From CAYFZO01 sp965223735 (GTDB lineage Bacteria > Pseudomonadota > Gammaproteobacteria > Poriferisulfidales > Oxydemutatoraceae): a DNA stretch of 64,000 bases. The notes under the pieces were generated by a model. It was not told where the DNA came from, did no database searches, and worked only from the letters and a program-made list of their open reading frames with translations. Where the stretch lies: the NCBI GenBank assembly GCA_965223735.1, contig OZ245010.1, positions 992,001 through 1,056,000 of the forward strand. The letters are read 5' to 3'. Made by a program: the position numbers and the translations under genes. This document shows positions 16,903 through 25,700 of the stretch, in pieces. How positions within the stretch are numbered: the first letter of the stretch is position 1; each line of letters opens with the position of its first letter.

Positions 16903-18108
16903 ATGAGAAAAACCGGATTCATCAGGCCCCAGGCCAATGAACTGGCGAAGCGGCTGAGAGAACCGCGCCGTTTTATTCAGTCCATATCGGGGGCGAGGCA
17001 GGTGGGCAAAACGACCCTTGCCCTGCAAGTGGCGGAGCGGAGCAAATTGCCCCATCACTTTGCGAGCGCGGATGAACCGACGTTGCGCGCCGGCGACGGA
17101 TGGATCACATCTCAATGGGAAGAGGCGCGGAGTCTGGCAGGGCGGTCAAAAAGAAAAAGTGCTTTGCTGATACTGGATGAAGTTCAAAAGATCCCGCAGT
17201 GGTCGTCAACGGTGAAGGCCCTTTGGGATGAAGACACCCGCAGGGAAAGACCGGTAAAAGTGGTGCTGCTAGGGTCGGCGCCGCTGTTGATGGGGTTCGG
17301 GCTTACGGAAAGTCTGGCGGGGCGTTTTGAAACCTTGCGCCTGCCGCACTGGAGTTTCCCGGAAATGCAAGCGGCTTTCGGGTGGAACCTGAAGCAATAC
17401 CTTTTCTACGGCGCCTATCCGGGAACCGCCCCGGTTATTAAAAACCCGGCGCGCTGGTCGCGCTACATCAAAGACTCTCTTATCGAAACAACCATTTCCC
17501 GCGACGTGCTTCTGCTGTCCCGCGTCAATAAACCGGCTTTGCTGAGGCAGTTGTTTGAAATGGGATGCGCTTATTCGGGACAGATCCTTTCCTACAGAAA
17601 AATTGCGGGGCAGCTTCAGGATAAAGGCAATGTCACCACACTTGCCCATTATCTTGACCTGCTCGCGGGCGCCGGTACGCTGGCGGGATTGCAAAAATAC
17701 ACGGGCAGTGCGGCGGCAAGTCAACGCTCGATCCCAAAACTCCAGGTGTTCAACACCGCCCTGATAACAGCTCAATCCAGCATGACATGGAAAGATCTGT
17801 TCGAGGACAGGCAGATGTCAGGACGTCTGACAGAATCAGCAGTAGGAGCCCATCTGCTTAATGCCGCCGCCTGTGGGGAATGCGAACTGTTCTATTGGCG
17901 CGACAACAACCGGGAAGTGGATTTTGTCTTGCGTAAGGGAAAGAAACTGGTCGCCATTGAAGTAAAAAGCGGCGCGAAGTCCGCTTCGTTTTCCGGACTG
18001 AACGATTTCTCCAAAGCGTTCAGGTCTGCAAAAAGTTTAATAGTCGGCACGGGGGGGCTTTCCCTTGAAACTTTCCTGTCAACGCCAGTGGAACACTGGG
18101 TGAAGTGA
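16903..18108 (+). CDS. AAA ATPase with DUF4143 C-terminal domain
   Basis: A 401-residue protein of the AAA_14/DUF4143 class. Residues 27-36 hold the Walker A region (SGARQVGKTTLA) and ALLILDEVQKIPQW is the Walker B. A winged-helix-like middle and the DUF4143 end (RLTESAVGAHLLNAA, FYWRDNNREVDFVLRKG and AIEVKSG) follow. The E-V-D-F-V and E-V-K-S elements look like a restriction-like nuclease core (D...ExK). Function of the family is not established; it is common in defence and mobile regions. The stop overlaps an ATG (TGATG) that begins a lost hsdR 5' end, matching the layout of the second copy at 22741-22799. Confidence 0.88.
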   Translation: MRKTGFIRPQANELAKRLREPRRFIQSISGARQVGKTTLALQVAERSKLPHHFASADEPTLRAGDGWITSQWEEARSLAGRSKRKSALLILDEVQKIPQWSSTVKALWDEDTRRERPVKVVLLGSAPLLMGFGLTESLAGRFETLRLPHWSFPEMQAAFGWNLKQYLFYGAYPGTAPVIKNPARWSRYIKDSLIETTISRDVLLLSRVNKPALLRQLFEMGCAYSGQILSYRKIAGQLQDKGNVTTLAHYLDLLAGAGTLAGLQKYTGSAAASQRSIPKLQVFNTALITAQSSMTWKDLFEDRQMSGRLTESAVGAHLLNAAACGECELFYWRDNNREVDFVLRKGKKLVAIEVKSGAKSASFSGLNDFSKAFRSAKSLIVGTGGLSLETFLSTPVEHWVK

Positions 18109-18121
18109 TGCACGGATTCAG
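18063..18121 (+). repeat. Duplicated ATPase-end / hsdR-start segment, copy 1
   Basis: These 59 bases match 22741-22799 with about 8 mismatches and no gaps. They include the last codons of the ATPase gene, the TGATG stop-start overlap and the first codons of hsdR (MHGFR). After 18121 homology ends abruptly, so hsdR continues only in the other copy. Confidence 0.88.
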
Positions 18122-18285
18122 GGCCGTTGAAATCCTTGACTTTTGGGTGGTACAGATGGAGGGGAGAGGCTCACTTGCCGGAAAATTCCAGTTTTGAACT
18201 GTCCGATTTATGGGGAAGCCTACGGTAGGAGACATCAGTTGGAATTATATCGTCCCGCCAAGGATTTTCTTGGGCAAGCTCCATA

Positions 18286-18639
18286 TCAGGAAAAAATTTC
18301 CAAGCCGAGCCGCGTTCCGAGCGCAAAGCCTCCGACTATGTAGAGTTCCCATCGTATTGCTCGCAGATACATCACGAACTTTCGTGGTGGCAATGTGTCA
18401 GTATCCATAAGCCAATCGGCATAGGCATCAGAATATCTCGGACCTTTTTCGGCCAAGGCAATTTGCCTAATATCTTCCTTTTGAACTTTTTCTTCGATCT
18501 TGTGGGACAAGCGAAAATAGGCACTCTCAATTCGCCATATTCCCATGGCGATGGAGAGAATTGCAGAAAACCCAATAAGACTCAGCCATCCGCCTGCAAC
18601 AAGGAAGCCCGCCAAAACTCCTGCAATGGGCTCAGTCAT
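18286..18639 (-). CDS. Small membrane protein of unknown function, second gene of a minus-strand pair
   Basis: A 117-residue protein I do not recognise. Two or three hydrophobic segments are visible: IAGVLAGFLVAGGWLSLIGF and SAILSIAMGIW at the N terminus, and ELYIVGGFALGTRLGLEIF at the C terminus. A charged middle (LSHKIEEKVQKEDIRQIALAEKG) probably lies in the cytoplasm. The start ATG overlaps the stop of the upstream 54-codon ORF (ATGA at 18636-18639), supporting both as real and co-translated. The pair lies between the ATPase gene and the IS nest and runs against them. It may be cargo of a mobile element. Confidence 0.6.
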   Translation of the reverse strand: MTEPIAGVLAGFLVAGGWLSLIGFSAILSIAMGIWRIESAYFRLSHKIEEKVQKEDIRQIALAEKGPRYSDAYADWLMDTDTLPPRKFVMYLRAIRWELYIVGGFALGTRLGLEIFS

Positions 18640-18800
18640 TTGGACAAGCGACTATGAGGGGGCTTGCTTGATCCCTTCTTGTCTTTCGTGTTCCTTCTTC
18701 GCTTTAGCCGCAGCGGCTCCACCCGCCGCAGTAGAGCTCGCGCCAGCGTTTCCGGCGTAGCGCCCGCCAGGTCACGCTTGGGATCAAGCATGGGCTTCAT
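18636..18800 (-). CDS. Small basic 54-residue ORF upstream of the membrane protein
   Basis: The ORF begins MKPMLDPKRDLAGATPETLA and continues RALLRRVEPLRLKRRR, with a Lys/Ser/Pro-rich end (KDKKGSSKPPHSRLSK). It has no recognised domain. The stop overlaps the next start as ATGA, which argues for a genuine translated unit. The high Arg/Lys content of the second half suggests nucleic-acid or membrane-phosphate contact, but this is inference. The sequence before the start includes a weak purine-rich stretch (AAAGAGG) at a spacing of about 11 bases. It could be an antitoxin-like or regulatory partner of the membrane protein. Confidence 0.5.
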   Translation of the reverse strand: MKPMLDPKRDLAGATPETLARALLRRVEPLRLKRRRNTKDKKGSSKPPHSRLSK

Positions 18801-18835
18801 ATTGGTCATACCTCTTTGTGATATATTCCTGAATC

Positions 18836-18927
18836 GAGAACTTCAATTGGGTCGCCCCATGTCGGGTTGCCCACTGAATAGAACAGCCTTTGGCGAACAG
18901 GGGGGTTTCATTCCAATTGAAGTTCTC
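18836..18927. repeat. Perfect 15-bp inverted repeat upstream of the minus-strand pair
   Basis: GAGAACTTCAATTGG (18836-18850) and its exact complement (18913-18927) flank a 62-base GC-rich loop. The repeat lies 36-127 bases upstream of the 54-codon ORF on its own strand, so it could be an operator, a leader hairpin or the end structure of a small mobile element. Confidence 0.75.
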
Positions 18928-18990
18928 AACGGCCCGGCACCTTGAGGGGTGCCGTGCCAAAAGAGTGAGCCCCTAGGGAGTAGCTAACAC

Positions 18991-19134
18991 CTAATTGCCC
19001 TCGGGAGAGCCGTATTCTATCGGACCGTCGTCGTCGAGACTCAGTTCGGCCATTTCCAACGCGATCTTGCGACCGGTCTTGGTGCGCTTAAATCGGTTCC
19101 AGTCCCATTCTGCGCGGTCTATGCGGGCTTCTAA
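18991..19134 (-). pseudogene. Truncated minus-strand gene cut by the IS left end
   Basis: The frame reads LEARIDRAEWDWNRFKRTKT and then IALEMAELSLDDDGPIEYG, ending at a TAG at 18991-18993. This is coding-like (acidic, well-mixed residues) but not a family I recognise. Upstream, the frame runs into the terminal inverted repeat of the IS at 19135, so the 5' part of the gene is missing. The remaining piece is about 47 codons. Its orientation matches the two small minus-strand genes downstream, so it may be the first member of that unit. Confidence 0.45.
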
Positions 19135-19172
19135 CCCGACTTTGACAGTTACGAGGCACACAAAAGTCACTT

Positions 19173-20824
19173 TTGAGTGTCCAGGCACGGAAAATCAAAG
19201 CTTTGCGGGCCTCTGAACCCCGCGACGGCACCGCCCTGACACATCTGCAGATTGCAGAGAACCAGTGGGACCCCCACCGTAAGCGTTCCCGGGTCAAGAT
19301 CATCCACAACTGCGGGCGGGCGGATGACCTCAAAGTTACAGAACGCCTGCGACGACTGGCTCACAGCATTCTGCGCCGCCACGCCCCTGAGGAGATCGTG
19401 GCGAACAACCCCGCCTGGAAACTGGTCGATGCGTGGCCGTATGGTGACGTGTATGTCCTGGAGCACCTCTGGCGTCATGTCGGGATCCCGGAGATCCTCG
19501 ATGAGGTTCTGGGCAAACGGCGGTTCGGCTTTGATGTGGAACGGGCATTGTTTGCCATGGTCGCCAATCGTGCCTGTGCGCCGACCTCGAAACTGGGCTG
19601 CTGCCAGAGGTGGCTGAACCGGGATGTACGCATTGCGGGCACGGAGTCGCTGCGCCTGCATCACCTCTACCGCGCCATGGACGTGCTCGAGGCGCACTGG
19701 GAGGCGTTGGAAGAGGCGATTTACTACCGCATGGCGGATTTGTTCAACCTGGACGTGGAGTTGATTTTCTACGATACGACATCGTTGCACTATGAAGTGG
19801 ACCGGGAAGATTCCGGGGAGGGTACCTTGGGCAGCCCGGGCGCCGGTGGAAAACCGTATCCGGCACTTCGCAAGCGTGGTTTTTCCAAGAACGGCCGGGG
19901 GGATGTGCCGCAACTGGTGATTGGCCTGGCAGTGACGCGCGAAGGTTTTCCGGTGCGTCATTGGGTGTTTGCGGGCAACACGGTGGATGTGAGTACGGTG
20001 GAACGGGTCAAGCGGGATCTGCGGGGCTGGAAATTGAACCGTTGCCTATTCGTGGGCGATGCGGGTCTGGTCTCTCAAGCGAACCTGAAGCGGCTGGCTC
20101 GTGGCGGGGAACGCTACATCGTGGCCGTGCCGGTGCATTCGGGGGGTGAAGTGCAACGGGAGGTGCTCAGCCGCAGGGGGCGTTATCAGCCGGTAGCGGA
20201 AAACTTGCAGGTCAAGGAAGTGCTGGTGGGGAGAGGCGAACGCCGTCGTCGGTACGTGGTCTGCTACAACCCGCAAGAGGCCGAACGGCAGCAACGGCAT
20301 CGCGGGCAGGTGCTGGAGGAGTTGGCTGCGGAGATCGAGGGTCTGCGGGTCCCGGAGCCGGTGAGCACAGCAAGCGCATCTGTGCCTTACGCTCGAGCAG
20401 TTGCTATGGCCGCTACCTTCGCCTGAACAAAGTCGGCAAGCCGGTGATTGATCAGGTCCGGGTAAAAGCGGCCGGGTGTCTGGACGGGAAGTTTGTCGTC
20501 CACAGCAATGACGACAGTCTCGGTGCCGCGGATATGGCATTGGGCTACAAGCAGTTGCAGCGACTGGAGCAGACGTGGCGGCGCCTGAAGTCCGGGCTGC
20601 GGATGCGCCCGGTGTATCACCGGGCTGCCCACCGCATCCATGCCCATGTCTCGCTGACGGTGCTGGCTCTGCCGCTGGAGCGTGTGGCGGAGCAATCCTG
20701 CGGGGAGACCTGGGCGCGCCTTCATGGGAATTTGAAGCAGATAAAACTTGCGCAATTGTCGAGCCCGAACGGAACGGTCTGGCAGGTGACGGAGCCTCGG
20801 GCATTTGCGTCGTGCTTTGCGTGA
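19173..20824 (+). pseudogene. IS1634-family transposase, frameshifted
   Basis: The N-terminal 400 residues are in one frame: LTHLQIAENQWD and VKIIHNCGRADDL at the start, then the DDE-domain blocks VELIFYDTTSLHYEVD, GDVPQLVIGLAVTREGFPV and KLNRCLFVGDAGLVS. At about 20361 the frame breaks. The rest (RICALRSSSCYGRYLRLNKV, FVVHSNDDSL, MALGYKQLQRLEQTWRRLKSG and MRPVYHRAAHRIHAHV) continues at -1/+2 to a stop at 20822-20824. These are the conserved C-terminal parts of the family, including the E-x6-R-like element. No programmed-slippage heptamer is evident at the break, so the gene is probably dead. Confidence 0.85.
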
Positions 20825-20867
20825 GTGTCGCCGAACGGAACGGTCTGGCAGGTGACGGAGCCTCGGG
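20765..20867 (+). repeat. Two exact 37-bp direct repeats, period 66, at the end of the transposase gene
   Basis: Copies at 20765-20801 and 20831-20867 are identical and start CCGAACGGAACGGTCTGGCA. The first covers the last transposase codons and the second lies beyond the stop. Length and layout match the rpsU-end repeat at 26996-27104. Confidence 0.85.
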
Positions 20868-21042
20868 GACAAGTATGTAAGCATCTGAAAAGACTACAAA
20901 TAAAGCCCCCGCCACCCCTGTTGAAAGTGGTCTGAACCCCGGCTTCTACCTAGATACACGGCCTGATCGGCCGTTTCACTATAAATATATGATATACCGT
21001 ATAAAATACCTTTTTCTGTATCTAACAACTGTTAAAGTCGGG

Positions 21043-21548
21043 CCTCACCTCGCTCGCGCCCGAACAGGCCGGCCCGTCCGAGATCCTCGCCCTCAACCAG
21101 GGACACTGGGAGATCGAGAACCGCGTTCACTACGTACGCGATGTTGCCTACGACGAGGATCGTTCACGCGTGCGCACCGGTCGCCTGCCGCGCAACCTCG
21201 CCTGCCTGTCCAATGTCGCCATCTCCATCGTCCGTATGCGCGGGCGGTTCCTGCACCAGTCTCAAGCGCACCGCCACTACGCCGCGCGACAGGCCGACGC
21301 GCTGCACGAGCTTACCCACTCCGCCTGACCCAAGACGCCGCGCCCGGCTCATCCCCGCGACGCCCGTCACGGCCCCCGCGTACTCCACTCGCGCCGACTC
21401 CGCCGCCAGGTGCTGAACCGCCCCCGCAACCCGGTTGCCGAACCCTGTTCCAAGCCTGCCCGAGTTGCCACGGTACCTGCCCGCGGGGCGCCACGCCAAC
21501 CAACAACGCTGGCCGATAACTTGCACATTAACTTTTGGGATAACCCTG
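21043..21548 (+). mobile_element. 3' part of an ISAs1-like insertion sequence
   Basis: From 21044 one frame reads LTSLAPEQAGPSEILALNQG, HWEIENRVHYVRDVAYDED and RSRVRTGRLPRNLACLSNVA, ending TGA at 21326-21328. This is the C-terminal third of an ISAs1/H-repeat type DDE transposase. A GC-rich stretch without genes follows, to TTTTGGGATAACCCTG ending at 21548, which resembles an ISAs1 terminal repeat. The 5' part is absent: homology begins exactly where the IS1634-like right end stops. Confidence 0.75.
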
Positions 21549-21664
21549 ACGCTGCCGATCAGAGACTGGAAAGCGGCTTTGAATCAGTTCATCATACTGT
21601 TTGGTGACCGGGTGCCGACCATAATATGAACTGGCCGTTTACACAAAATAATTTACACCCTCTC
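21549..21664 (+). mobile_element. 3' end of an IS256-like (Mutator-type) insertion sequence
   Basis: Frame 21549-21629 encodes TLPIRDWKAALNQFIILFGD and RVPTII then TGA, the well-conserved transposase C terminus of IS256 elements. It is followed by GTTTACACAAAATAATTTACACCCTCTC-like terminal repeat sequence to about 21664. The piece starts exactly at the last base of the ISAs1-like end, so that element was inserted in this transposase gene. Confidence 0.72.
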
Positions 21665-21999
21665 AGAATGGTTTGATATCCAACAAAGGAGCAAACCCTT
21701 TTGACCATTTTGACCATATAAAGCTTAAAAATACTGGTAAAAAATTGTCTCAATTGGTCAAATGTTACGCCCCTGCAGGAAGAAATAGCAAAGAAAAGTA
21801 CGCCTGGATTTCACAGCATCTGTCAAATGCTATTGAAGAAGCAATCCGAATAAGAAAGCAGTATGAACGATCCCTCAACCAACAAACTCCCAACCCTCCA
21901 CATTCAATGGCTCTCCCTCCAACCTCTGCCAAAGGAAAACCACGCCGCCCTTTGGCAATGGATCCGCATGAGGTTCAATCATTTCTCCAACCGCTTTGA
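21665..21999 (+). pseudogene. C-terminal remnant of an unidentified gene cut by the IS256-like element
   Basis: An open frame directly after the IS256 end encodes SNKGANPFDHFDHIKLKNTG, then KKLSQLVKCYAPAGRNSKEK and YAWISQHLSNAIEEAIRIRK. There is no good start codon (only TTG 21673), and the IS edge lies just upstream, so the 5' part was lost. I do not recognise the family. The helical C-terminal part looks like a genuine protein end. After 21863 the frame overlaps the Fic gene, where its codons are probably fortuitous; the original stop position is unclear. Confidence 0.45.
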
Positions 22000-22708
22000 A
22001 GGCAGCACCCTCACCTACAACGAAACGCAATTGCTCCTGATCCACAAACGCGCGGCGGGCGATCACGATCTACGGGAGTACGAGGAGATGAAAGCCCACG
22101 ATGTCGCCTTTGAGCACGCCCGACAGCTTGCTACCGAAGACAGCCCCATCCATGAAGCCGATATTCTCGACCTCAACCAGATCTGTTTGAAAGAGCCGTT
22201 TTACAAACTCGCCGAAACGCCGGACGGAGAGCTGACCCGCAAGAAGATCATCCCGGGCGAATACAAGAAACAGCCCAACCACGTACTGACCAGCACGGGA
22301 GAGATATTTCGATTCGCCTCGCCCGAAGAAACCCCGGCGCTGATGGCGGAACTGACGACGTGGATCCGGCAGTGGCTCACAAAAAGCACCGAAGACCAAC
22401 ACGAGACCTTGATCCCTTTTCTAGCCGAACTCCATCAGCGGTTTATCCATGTTCATCCATTTGACGACGGCAACGGGCGGACGGTGCGCCTATTGATGAA
22501 CTACATCCTCATCCGTCTGGATTTTCTGCCCATGGTGCTCGACGACCACAATGAATACATCAAAGCTATTCAGTTTGCGGACGCGGGCGACATAAGCCGC
22601 CTTGAACAACTGTTCGAAAACAACATTGCGGCGATGCTCGAAAAAGGCATCCACGCCAAAGACCATCGGATTGACTTGAACGATCAGGTAACATTGCCAA
22701 CCTTATGA
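21863..22708 (+). CDS. Fic-domain protein, intact copy 2 (class II-like)
   Basis: A 281-residue protein with the full Fic motif HPFDDGNGR at residues 198-206. Residues 42-47 (SNRFEG) match the S/T-x3-E-G/N inhibitory motif placed N-terminal to the core, which defines class II Fic proteins that block their own active site. Fic enzymes typically transfer AMP from ATP to Ser, Thr or Tyr of a target protein. The gene is the parent-like copy of the broken one at 16325. It sits directly upstream of a remnant of the ATPase gene and then hsdR. Confidence 0.92.
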   Translation: MNDPSTNKLPTLHIQWLSLQPLPKENHAALWQWIRMRFNHFSNRFEGSTLTYNETQLLLIHKRAAGDHDLREYEEMKAHDVAFEHARQLATEDSPIHEADILDLNQICLKEPFYKLAETPDGELTRKKIIPGEYKKQPNHVLTSTGEIFRFASPEETPALMAELTTWIRQWLTKSTEDQHETLIPFLAELHQRFIHVHPFDDGNGRTVRLLMNYILIRLDFLPMVLDDHNEYIKAIQFADAGDISRLEQLFENNIAAMLEKGIHAKDHRIDLNDQVTLPTL

Positions 22709-22741
22709 TCTGTTCAACCAATTAAACAAAATCGCCTGAAC

Positions 22742-22786
22742 CTTGAAACCCTCTTATCAACGTCGGCGGAACACTGGATGAAGTGA
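22742..22786 (+). pseudogene. Last 14 codons of a lost second ATPase gene
   Basis: LETLLSTSAEHWMK and TGA match the end of the ATPase at 16903-18108 (LETFLSTPVEHWVK). The stop overlaps the hsdR ATG as TGATG, as in copy 1. The rest of this ATPase copy is gone: the sequence after the Fic stop resembles the region before the ATPase start in copy 1 for about 35 bases and then jumps to this end. Confidence 0.8.
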
Positions 22787-25700
22787 TGCACGGATTCAGA
22801 TTCAACGAAAAATACCTCTCCCAGATCCCCGCTCTGCAACAACTGATCAACCTGGGCTTTGATCACCTGACACCGGAACAGGCGTTGGCACAACGCGGCG
22901 GGCAGCTTGCCAACGTGCTGCTGGAAGACACCCTGCGCGAGCGGTTAAAGCGCATCAACCGTATCCGCTACAAGGGCGGCGAGCATTTGTTCAGCGATGA
23001 GAACATCCAGTCGGCGATCCAGAAGCTCAAGAACATCCCGTATCGCGGCCTGCAGAAAACCAACGAGGCGATTTACGACCTGCTCACGTTGGGCACCGCG
23101 TTGGAGCAGGCCATCGAGGGCGATTCCAAAAGTTTCACCCTGAATTACATCGACTGGAAGCAACCGGACAACAACCTGTTCCAGGTCACGGCGGAGGTTT
23201 CAGTCGCGCGTCGGAACAGCACGGAGACCGCCCGCCCGGACATCGTGCTGTTTGTGAACGGCATCCCGCTGGCCGTGATTGAATGTAAGGCGCCCAACGT
23301 CGAAGTCGATCAGGCAGTGTCCCAGAACATTCGCAATCAGGAAGAAAACTACATCCCCCGGTTGTTCATCTACGCGCAACTGGTGATGGCGGTCAACAAA
23401 AACGCCGCTTTGTACGCCACCGCCGGTTCGAGTAAAGAGCATTGGGGACGCTGGCAGGAGATGGAAGATCGGGAGGATGCGGTGGATACCGGCATCAACA
23501 CGCCGCTTACTCAGGTGCAGAAAGACAGATTGTTTTCGGGGGATTTCGTTGCCGCCCGCAACTTTTTCGACGCGCAGGAGGCCGAAGGCGGGCGTCAGGC
23601 GACCGGGCAGGACCAAGCGATCCACAGCTTATGCCGCCCGCAACGGTTGCTGGATCTGACCCACCGCTTTGTCATTTTCGACAACGGCGTCAAAAAAATC
23701 GCTCGCTACCAGCAGTACTTCGTCGTCCGCTCGGCCATCCGCCGGTTAAAACAGCGCGACAGCAAAGGCCGGCGCAAAGGCGGCATGATCTGGCACACCC
23801 AGGGATCGGGCAAGTCACTGAGCATGGTGATGCTGGTGCGCGCTCTGGCCTTGGACGCACAGACCGGTCCCCTGCGCATCGTGCTGGTCACCGACCGCAA
23901 GGATCTCGACGCACAACTGGGTAACACTTTCACCGTCTGCGGCCTGAGTCAGGAGCGGGCGACGTCGGGCAGTGATCTGGTAAAACACCTGAAGAACAAG
24001 ATAGACATCATCACCACCTTGATCCACAAGTTTGAAACGGCGCTGAGGGTTGAAAAGTTCACCGACGATTCGCCGGATATCGTCTTGCTGGTCGATGAAA
24101 GTCACCGCACCAACTTCGGCGAACTCGCGGCGCAGATGCGCCGGATGTTGCCCAAAGCGTGCTATCTCGGGTTTACCGGCACCCCGCTGACACAGACACA
24201 GAAAAACAACTTTGTCCGCTTCGGCGAGTTGATCAAACCGTCTTACTCCATCCATCAGGCGGTCAGCGACAAGGCGGTGGTGCCGCTGTTGTACGAAGGC
24301 CGTCACGTAGAGATGCAACAGGACAAGATGGCCATGGACCGGTGGTTTGAACGACATACCGCTGATCTGAACGAGCAGCAGAAGGCCGATCTGAAGAGAA
24401 AATACGCCCGTGCTGAAATGCTGAACACCGCCGATCGGGTGGTTTACATGCGTGCTTTCGATATCAGCGAGCATTTTCGCGCCAACTGGCAAAACACCGG
24501 ATTCAAGGCCCAGCTGGCGGCCCCGCGCAAGTCCGCCGCGATCAGGTATCACAAGTTTTTGCAAGAGATCGGCGAAGTGTCTTCGGAAGTGATCATCTCG
24601 GCGCCGGACGAGCGCGAGGGACACGAGAGGGTTGGTGAAGGGCCGGCCGATGAAGTCGTCGAATTCTGGCGGAAAGCGATGACCGAATTCAGCTCGGAGG
24701 AAGAACGCGACAAGCAGATCATCGAACGGTTCAAGAACAGCGACGGCGACCCGGAAATCCTGATCGTCGTGAACAAGCTGCTGACGGGGTTTGACGCCCC
24801 GCGCAATACGGTGCTGTACCTGTGCTGCGCCCTGCGTGAACACACCTTGCTGCAAGCGATCGCACGGGTCAACCGCGTGTACGAAGGCAAGGAGTTCGGC
24901 TATATCGTTGATTACAACAACGTACTGGAGGAACTCGACAAGGCGCTGACAATGTACGACGCGCTCAAGGACTTCGACGAGGAAGATCTCGCCGAAACAC
25001 TCACCTCGATCAAGGCAGAAGTGGACAAGCTGCCCCAGCGGTATTCGGATCTGTGGGATCTGTTCAAGACGGTACGCAACCGGCAAGACGAAGAAGCGTT
25101 TGAGGTGTTGCTGGCCGACGAGGAACGGCGCGGGGAATTCTATGCACGCCTGTCCGAGTACGGCAAAACACTGGCGATCGCGCTGTCCTCGGAACAGTTC
25201 GTCATGGACACCGGTGAACCTGAACTGAAACGCTACAAGGACGACCTGAAGCGTTTCCAGAGACTAAGCGGGGCCGTCAGACTGCGCTACGCCGAAGCTG
25301 TGGACTTCAGCAGGATTGAACCCAGGATCAAGAAACTGCTCGACACTCACATTCAGGCCGACGAGGTTATCCGACTCAATGAGCCGGTGAACATCTTTGA
25401 CGAGAGGACATTCGACCAGATTAAAGAAAAGCAGGGTGTTTACAGCAGAAAAACGACGACAGCCAGGGCCGACATCATCGTGAACGCCGCCAAGCGGACG
25501 GTCAGAGAAAACATGGACACCGACCCGGCGTTTTACCAAAAGTTTTCAGAGTTGATCCAGCGGGTCATTGACGATTTCAAGGCGAAACGGATCAGTGATC
25601 TCGAATACCTGAACAAGGCGGCTGAGATCCGCGACCGGATCGTGTCCGGAAGGCACGACGACGCCCCGGAGAAGATACGCGACGATGACGATGCCTGCGC

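Larger units (their letters stand above)
19135..21042 (+). mobile_element. IS1634/IS4-like insertion sequence with 16-bp terminal inverted repeats
   Basis: CCCGACTTTGACAGTT (19135-19150) and, inverted at the other end, CCCGACTTTAACAGTT (21027-21042 complement) match at 15 of 16 bases. They enclose one transposase reading in two frames. The length of about 1.9 kb fits the IS1634 group. No target-site duplication is visible at the edges: the left flank is a truncated minus-strand gene and the right flank is a piece of another IS. One boundary therefore probably reflects a later rearrangement. Confidence 0.75.

Noticed and set aside
18664..18945. 93-codon plus-strand frame
   Set aside because: It overlaps the coupled 54-codon minus-strand ORF and the inverted repeat; its sequence lacks coding character.
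18801..18990. Integron attC site
   Set aside because: The 15-bp inverted repeat suggested attC, but no R'/R'' core pair of the GTTRRRY/RYYYAAC type brackets it.
19129..21048. Target-site duplication of the IS1634-like element
   Set aside because: The bases outside the two terminal repeats do not match, so no duplication is claimed.
20989..21519. 176-codon Arg/Pro-rich frame
   Set aside because: It is an off-frame reading of the ISAs1-like transposase remnant, which has the real motif-bearing frame at 21044-21328.
23815..25086. 423-codon frame opposite hsdR
   Set aside because: Antisense shadow of hsdR without domain signs.
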